Below, piece by piece: positions 17,643 to 20,840 of a stretch of 20,840 nucleotides of DNA. Source of the DNA: Hyphomicrobiales bacterium. GTDB lineage: Bacteria > Pseudomonadota > Alphaproteobacteria > Rhizobiales > JAKIUO01. The stretch covers positions 1 through 20,840 of the forward strand of contig JALXEI010000126.1 in NCBI GenBank assembly GCA_027069645.1. The letters run 5' to 3'. The position numbers were made by a program, and so were the translations under genes. The stretch's first letter is position 1, and every line of letters begins with the position of its first letter. The notes beneath the pieces were generated by a model. That model had not been told where the DNA came from, made no database searches, and saw only the letters and a program-made list of their open reading frames with translations.

Positions 17643-17799
17643 GCGCCTGTCGGCACCTGTGCTCGCCGCACGGGCTGCTTGTGCAGCAGGCAGCAGGGGT
17701 GAGCCCCTGCACCCCATAACCCATATCGGGGTTTGGGGACAAGTCTCCAGGACCGTCTGTCAAGACGCCCGTGCGGCGAGCACAAGCGCCGTCAGGTGC
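17643..17799. repeat. Inverted repeat with 33-bp arms between uvrD and glyQ
   Basis: The arms 17643–17675 and 17767–17799 are reverse complements with four mismatches; the inner 17 bp (GTGCTCGCCGCACGGGC) are perfect. The interior contains smaller hairpins, such as CAGGGG-TGAG-CCCCTG. The right arm runs into the last codons of the helicase gene and supplies its TGA stop (17794–17792). The overall form resembles a non-autonomous, MITE-like element. No ORF of note lies inside. Confidence 0.85.
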
Positions 17800-20086
17800 T
17801 CTGCGGCTTTTCGACAAAGCTCTCGACCACGCGCTTTTCACCTGCCTTTTCAAAGTCGATGGTCAGCTTGTCGCCCTCTATGGTGGTGATATGCCCATAG
17901 CCAAATTTCTGGTGAAAAACCCGCTCCCCCGTTTCATAGGCCGATTTATGGACCTTTTTGATGCGCCGGGCCTTGCCTTCAATGGTGGTGATTTTTCGCT
18001 GTGCCTTGTGCCGGTTCCAGCGTGGTTCGGAATAGATGTCTTCGGCAACGGTTTCGCGGGAACTCATTCGTTGAGGCTTGAGACTATGGGACGGGCTTCC
18101 AAAGGATAGGCTTTCCATGACATCGACATGATCGGCGGGCAGCTCATCGATAAAGCGCGAAGGCATTGAGGTTTGCCACTGGCCGTGGGTCAGGCGATTT
18201 TGCGCAAAACTGATGGTGGCGCGTTTTTTCGCCCGCGTAATGCCGACATAGGCGAGGCGGCGTTCTTCTTCCAGACCGGTCTGACCGCTTTCGTCAAGCG
18301 AACGCTGATGCGGGAACAGGCCTTCTTCCCAGCCTGGCAGAAATACTGTGTCAAATTCCAGCCCCTTGGCCGAATGCAGGGTCATCAGGGAAACGCGCTC
18401 GCCGTCATTGCCGCTATCCGTATCCATGACCAGCGAAACATGCTCCAGAAAGGCAGCCATTGTGTCAAACTCGTCCATGAAGCGGATCAGCTCCTTGAGA
18501 TTGTCGAGCCGCCCCGGCGCTTGCGGGCTCTTGTCCTTCTGCCACATGGCCGTGTAGCCGCTTTCGTCAAGGATGATCTGCGCCAGTTCGGTGTGGCTCA
18601 TCATTTTGGCCATTTGCTGCCAGTGATCGAACTGGTCCATCAGTTTTGTAATCGAATTGCGGGCCGCCGGGCGCAGTTCTTCTGTATTGATCAGGGTGCG
18701 GGCGCTATCGACCAGCGAGATGGATTTGGCCCGCGCATATTCATAAACAGGCCGCAGCGAGGCTTCGCCAAGACCGCGTTTGGGCGTGTTGATGATGCGC
18801 TCGAATTTCAGATCATTGGCGTTGTTGAACACCACCTCGAAATAGGCAATCGCGTCCTTGATCTCCATACGTTCGTAAAAGCGCGGCCCGCCAATCACAC
18901 GATAAGGCAGACCGATGGTGACAAAACGATCCTCAATCGCCCGCATCTGTGAACTGGCCCGTACCAGCACCGCCATATCTTCGAAGCTGTGCTGTTCGCG
19001 CTGCAACTGTTCAATCTGGTCTGATATATTGCGCGCTTCTTCTTCATGGTCCCAACAGCCACGTAGCAGAACCTTGTCGCCGTCGCCTATATTGGTATGC
19101 AGGGTTTTGCCAAGCCGTTCGCTGTTGTGGGCAATAAGCGCCGAAGCGGCGGCCAGAATATGGCCGGTGGAACGGTAATTCTGCTCCAGACGGATCACCT
19201 TGGCACCGGGAAAATCCTTTTCAAAGCGCAAAATATTGTCAACCTCTGCGCCGCGCCAGCCATAGATGGACTGGTCGTCATCGCCCACACAGCAGACATT
19301 GTGTGTCCCTTGTGCGAGCAGACGCAGCCAGAGATATTGCGCCACATTGGTATCCTGATATTCGTCCACCAGCATATAGCGAAAGCGGTTCTGATATTCC
19401 TTCAGGACGTCGTTGTGTTCCTGAAACAGGCGCAAACATTCCAGCAATATGTCGCCAAAATCAACGGCGTTCAGTTCCTTGAGGCGTTTTTGATAAGCTT
19501 CATAAAGCTCCGCCCCCTTGCCATTGGCAAAGGTATAAGCCTCACCGGCAGGGACTTTTGAGGGCACCAGCCCCCTGTTTTTCCAACGGTCCAGCAGTGA
19601 AGCGAGATGGCGGGCAGGCCAGCGTTTTTCGTCGATATTCTCCGCCTTGATAATCTGCTTCAAAAGCCGGATCTGGTCGTCCGTATCGAGGATGGTAAAG
19701 CCGGATTTAAGATCCACCAGCTCGGCATGACGGCGCAATATTTTGACGCAAATCGCGTGAAATGTCCCGAGCCACGGCATCCCCTCCACCGTGCAGCCAA
19801 CCAGTTGACCAATGCGCTCCTTCATTTCAAAGGCCGCCTTGTTGGTAAAGGTGACGGCCAGAATATTCCACGAACTCGCCACGCCCTCATTGAGAATATG
19901 AGCAATGCGTGTGGTCAGCACACGCGTTTTGCCGGTCCCTGCCCCGGCCAGCACAAGCACCGGCCCTTCGAGCGTTTCAACGGCCTCACGTTGCTCACCA
20001 TTCAGGCCGTCCAGATAGTCCGGGACCGGGCGGTTGATGGCCTTTGTTGCCATTTGCGAGAGGGATTGTCCTGCGGTTTGTGACAT
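17792..20086 (-). CDS. uvrD: ATP-dependent DNA helicase, UvrD/PcrA/Rep superfamily 1A
   Basis: A 3'–5' DNA helicase of repair and replication. Of 764 residues, LNGEQREAV is the Q-motif region, LAGAGTGKT (46–54) is Walker A, then come VTFTNKAAFEM (Ia), GTFHAICVKILRRH (Ib), MLVDEYQDTN (Walker B), VGDDDQSIYGWRGA (III), LEQNYRST (IV), MTLHSAKGLEFDTVFLPGWE (V) and RLAYVGITRAKK (VI). The C-terminus GERVFHQKFGYGHITTIEGD is the Tudor-like tail of PcrA/UvrD. I start at ATG 20086, which has AAGGA four bases upstream; ATG 20098 has no such site, and the open frame to 20260 has no helicase homology. The last two codons and stop come from an inverted repeat. UvrD and PcrA cannot be firmly told apart here. 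Confidence 0.95.
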   Translation of the reverse strand: MSQTAGQSLSQMATKAINRPVPDYLDGLNGEQREAVETLEGPVLVLAGAGTGKTRVLTTRIAHILNEGVASSWNILAVTFTNKAAFEMKERIGQLVGCTVEGMPWLGTFHAICVKILRRHAELVDLKSGFTILDTDDQIRLLKQIIKAENIDEKRWPARHLASLLDRWKNRGLVPSKVPAGEAYTFANGKGAELYEAYQKRLKELNAVDFGDILLECLRLFQEHNDVLKEYQNRFRYMLVDEYQDTNVAQYLWLRLLAQGTHNVCCVGDDDQSIYGWRGAEVDNILRFEKDFPGAKVIRLEQNYRSTGHILAAASALIAHNSERLGKTLHTNIGDGDKVLLRGCWDHEEEARNISDQIEQLQREQHSFEDMAVLVRASSQMRAIEDRFVTIGLPYRVIGGPRFYERMEIKDAIAYFEVVFNNANDLKFERIINTPKRGLGEASLRPVYEYARAKSISLVDSARTLINTEELRPAARNSITKLMDQFDHWQQMAKMMSHTELAQIILDESGYTAMWQKDKSPQAPGRLDNLKELIRFMDEFDTMAAFLEHVSLVMDTDSGNDGERVSLMTLHSAKGLEFDTVFLPGWEEGLFPHQRSLDESGQTGLEEERRLAYVGITRAKKRATISFAQNRLTHGQWQTSMPSRFIDELPADHVDVMESLSFGSPSHSLKPQRMSSRETVAEDIYSEPRWNRHKAQRKITTIEGKARRIKKVHKSAYETGERVFHQKFGYGHITTIEGDKLTIDFEKAGEKRVVESFVEKPQST

Positions 20087-20177
20087 CTGGTCCTTCATTT
20101 TCACAACGATTCGATGTTTCAGGTTAGCATAATCGGTAAAACCGGTCCGCCGGAATAACCGGCATGGGCAGGATTGT

Positions 20178-20211
20178 GAACAATTGTTCGCCAATATCCC
20201 CATATGATCAA
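20178..20211 (-). promoter_or_regulatory. Candidate uvrD promoter overlapping an SOS-like palindrome
   Basis: GAACAATTGTTC (20178–20189) is a perfect 12-bp palindrome, preceded on the − strand by C, giving CGAAC-AATT-GTTC. That matches the Gram-positive LexA/DinR box layout, not the GTTC-N7-GTTC box usual in Alphaproteobacteria. A possible −35 TTGATC (20211–20206) and −10 AACAAT (20188–20183) are 17 bp apart, so the palindrome would cover the −10. SOS control of a helicase gene makes sense, but the site type is unexpected. A second weak −10, TATGCT, lies at 20131–20126. Confidence 0.3.
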
Positions 20212-20215
20212 CTGC

Positions 20216-20250
20216 AAATAAAAAAATGGCTCCGGCATAACCGGAGCCAT
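20216..20250 (-). terminator. Intrinsic terminator downstream of mini-gene 1
   Basis: A perfect 10-bp stem ATGGCTCCGG/CCGGAGCCAT (20226–20235 with 20241–20250) has a five-base loop. On the − strand it is followed by a run of T residues (complement of the A-run from 20225 downward). It lies 22 bp after the stop of the 34-residue gene and ends its transcript before the helicase gene. Confidence 0.92.
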
Positions 20251-20272
20251 CGACAACCACAGAGGCTGAATT

Positions 20273-20377
20273 CTAATCTGAACTCTTGCCACGCTTGTTG
20301 GTAATAAAAACAAACAGCGCGAAACAAGCCAGTGACACCGGTCCCAGCAGGGAGACCGCAAATTGCAAATATTCCAT
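20273..20377 (-). CDS. 34-residue single-helix membrane mini-protein 1
   Basis: Not a family I recognise. ATG 20377 to TAG 20273 encodes 34 residues starting MEYLQFAVSLLGPVSLACF. About 20 hydrophobic residues (4–25) form one membrane helix, followed by a positive tail TNKRGKSSD, which by the positive-inside rule stays in the cytoplasm. A strong Shine-Dalgarno, AAGGG, lies five bases before the ATG. An intrinsic terminator 22 bp after the stop and an extended −10 promoter about 110 bp before the start show a complete small transcription unit. Residues 12–22 (GPVSLACFALF) share G, P, S, F and F at identical spacing with the second mini-protein at 20632–20721. Size and topology recall small accessory subunits of membrane complexes, such as those of terminal oxidases, but no specific match is claimed. 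Confidence 0.72.
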   Translation of the reverse strand: MEYLQFAVSLLGPVSLACFALFVFITNKRGKSSD

Positions 20378-20406
20378 TTTTTCCCTTCCCATGAAAATCA
20401 CTCCGA

Positions 20407-20430
20407 ATACCGTGATAATTTTCACGGTAT
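20407..20430 (-). promoter_or_regulatory. Hairpin in the leader of mini-gene 1
   Basis: ATACCGTG (20407–20414) and CACGGTAT (20423–20430) are perfect complements around an eight-base AT-rich loop. The hairpin falls in the predicted 5' leader, 30 bases before the ATG of the 34-residue gene. It may be an mRNA structure or a dyad for a regulator; the sequence does not decide. Confidence 0.5.
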
Positions 20431-20466
20431 CCTGAACGGGGTAGCACCTTCCGGTTCTTCACATAA

Positions 20467-20513
20467 CCCATGTTCAATGGGCATATTATATCAAAATGGT
20501 GCAAACACAAAAC
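20467..20513 (-). promoter_or_regulatory. Extended −10 promoter and operator-like palindrome of mini-gene 1
   Basis: On the − strand TGATATAAT contains a perfect −10, TATAAT (20490–20485), with the TGn extension; the −35 is poor (GTTTTG, 20513–20508). Transcription should start near 20478. That point lies within the dyad CCCAT-TGAAC-ATGGG (20481–20467), a position where a bound repressor would block initiation. The leader would be about 100 bases. Confidence 0.55.
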
Positions 20514-20557
20514 CGGATTTGTGAATAATTGACAGACTGATCATAACCCGGATTGCG

Positions 20558-20593
20558 CAAAAAAAGCCGTCTGCAACAAGCAGGCGGCTTTTT
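20558..20593 (-). terminator. Intrinsic terminator downstream of mini-gene 2 (bidirectional form)
   Basis: A 14-bp stem (20561–20574 with 20580–20593, one G·T wobble) of AAAAAGCCGTCTGC around loop AACAA. It has A-rich and T-rich ends on both sides, so it could work on either strand. It lies 39 bp after the stop of the 29-residue gene and separates the two mini-genes. Confidence 0.9.
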
Positions 20594-20631
20594 AACAACA
20601 TGATTCAGGCAGCGTGGCAGAAAATTCCAGG

Positions 20632-20721
20632 CTAACTTTTCGCCACGGCAATGAAAATCATGAAACCCAAAAATGAAAGCGGTCCCACTACCGTAAGAAC
20701 CATCATCAGCAAATCGCCCAT
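20632..20721 (-). CDS. 29-residue single-helix membrane mini-protein 2
   Basis: Not a family I recognise. ATG 20721 to TAG 20632 encodes 29 residues beginning MGDLLMMVLTVVGPLSFLGF, almost entirely one hydrophobic helix (4–27) with a short AKS end. A near-perfect AGGAGG lies five to six bases before the ATG, good evidence that this very short frame is translated. Residues 13–23 (GPLSFLGFMIF) align with GPVSLACFALF of mini-protein 1, keeping Gly, Pro, Ser and two Phe at the same spacing. The promoter carries an FNR/FixK-like box, which suggests induction when oxygen is low. A role as a small subunit or regulator of a respiratory membrane complex is a guess from size and regulation. Confidence 0.72.
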   Translation of the reverse strand: MGDLLMMVLTVVGPLSFLGFMIFIAVAKS

Positions 20722-20757
20722 TTCACCCTCCTGTATTTGAATTATTCAGGCGGGATC

Positions 20758-20799
20758 AGCATATTGCGGCAAGCGAACCTGATATATGACCCAGATCAA
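20758..20799 (-). promoter_or_regulatory. FNR/FixK-like box and −10 of mini-gene 2, class II spacing
   Basis: On the − strand TTGATCTGGGTCAT (20799–20786) matches the FNR/FixK consensus TTGAT-N4-ATCAA at eight of ten fixed positions. A −10-like TATGCT lies at 20763–20758. If transcription starts seven bases further on (20751), the box is centred at −41.5, the standard position for an activating class II FNR site. No good −35 hexamer was recognised, as expected for activator-dependent promoters. Confidence 0.6.
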
Positions 20800-20805
20800 T
20801 AAATT

Positions 20806-20828
20806 CCAGGCCGTAAACTCATGAACAG
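20806..20828 (-). repeat. Second copy of the dispersed repeat seen at 8764–8786
   Basis: CCAGGCCGTAAACTCATGAA and the following three bases match the reverse complement of 8764–8786 at 20 of 23 positions. The right edge of the window cuts off whatever follows, so the full element cannot be judged. It lies just upstream of the FNR-like box. Confidence 0.7.
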
Positions 20829-20840
20829 GGTCGAGAATGG

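Noticed and set aside
15130..17702. Long + strand open frames (488 and 424 codons) across glyS and glyQ
   Set aside because: They are antisense to highly conserved glyS and glyQ, run through intergenic repeats, and show no recognisable domains.
20208..20510. 100-codon − strand frame over mini-gene 1
   Set aside because: It runs through the promoter, leader hairpin and terminator of the mini-gene, and has no Shine-Dalgarno or domain signal; the 34-codon frame has both translation and termination signals.
20530..20545. FNR-like site TTGACAGACTGATCAT
   Set aside because: The half-site order and spacing do not fit TTGAT-N4-ATCAA, and it is not placed at a useful distance from the TATAAT of mini-gene 1.

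Overview
The window looks like part of an alphaproteobacterial chromosome. I infer this from the uvrD–glyQ–glyS–ppdK order on one strand, the separate alpha and beta glycyl-tRNA synthetase subunits, a phosphate-dikinase-type protein, and an FNR/FixK-like box. I cannot name a genus. GC content was not computed, but the polysaccharide genes read visibly more AT-rich than glyQ/glyS.

Positions 1–12345 (+ strand) hold the downstream part of a surface- or exopolysaccharide cluster with a nonribosomal peptide synthetase (NRPS) in it. In order: the 3' part of an NRPS (adenylation, carrier and thioesterase domains; 5' end outside the window); wecB and wecC, which make UDP-ManNAcA; a degenerate formyltransferase-like/beta-propeller protein of the GINT1-like family; an Sfp-type phosphopantetheinyl transferase; a GT4 glycosyltransferase; a large exported DUF4091 protein; and a Wzy/O-antigen-ligase-type membrane protein. 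WecC creates a sugar carboxylate, the NRPS can activate an amino acid, and the PPTase can prime the NRPS. One reading is that the cluster makes a ManNAcA-containing glycan carrying an aminoacyl or peptidyl group. That is inference.

Positions 12398–20086 (− strand) are housekeeping genes: uvrD/pcrA helicase, glyQ, glyS, then a phosphate-dikinase protein ending after its phosphohistidine domain. It lacks the PEP/pyruvate barrel and stops 52 bp from the convergent polysaccharide cluster, so this may be a rearrangement breakpoint. Each of the three gaps in this series (uvrD/glyQ, glyQ/glyS, glyS/ppdK) carries a different palindromic intergenic repeat.

Positions 20216–20840 (− strand) hold two tiny genes, 34 and 29 codons, each encoding one membrane helix. 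They share a GPxSxxxFxxF pattern. Each has a strong Shine-Dalgarno and its own intrinsic terminator. The upstream one has an FNR/FixK-like box centred 41.5 bp before the predicted start of transcription. This pair is the best candidate for something undescribed. A dispersed repeat at 8729–8786 recurs at the right edge.
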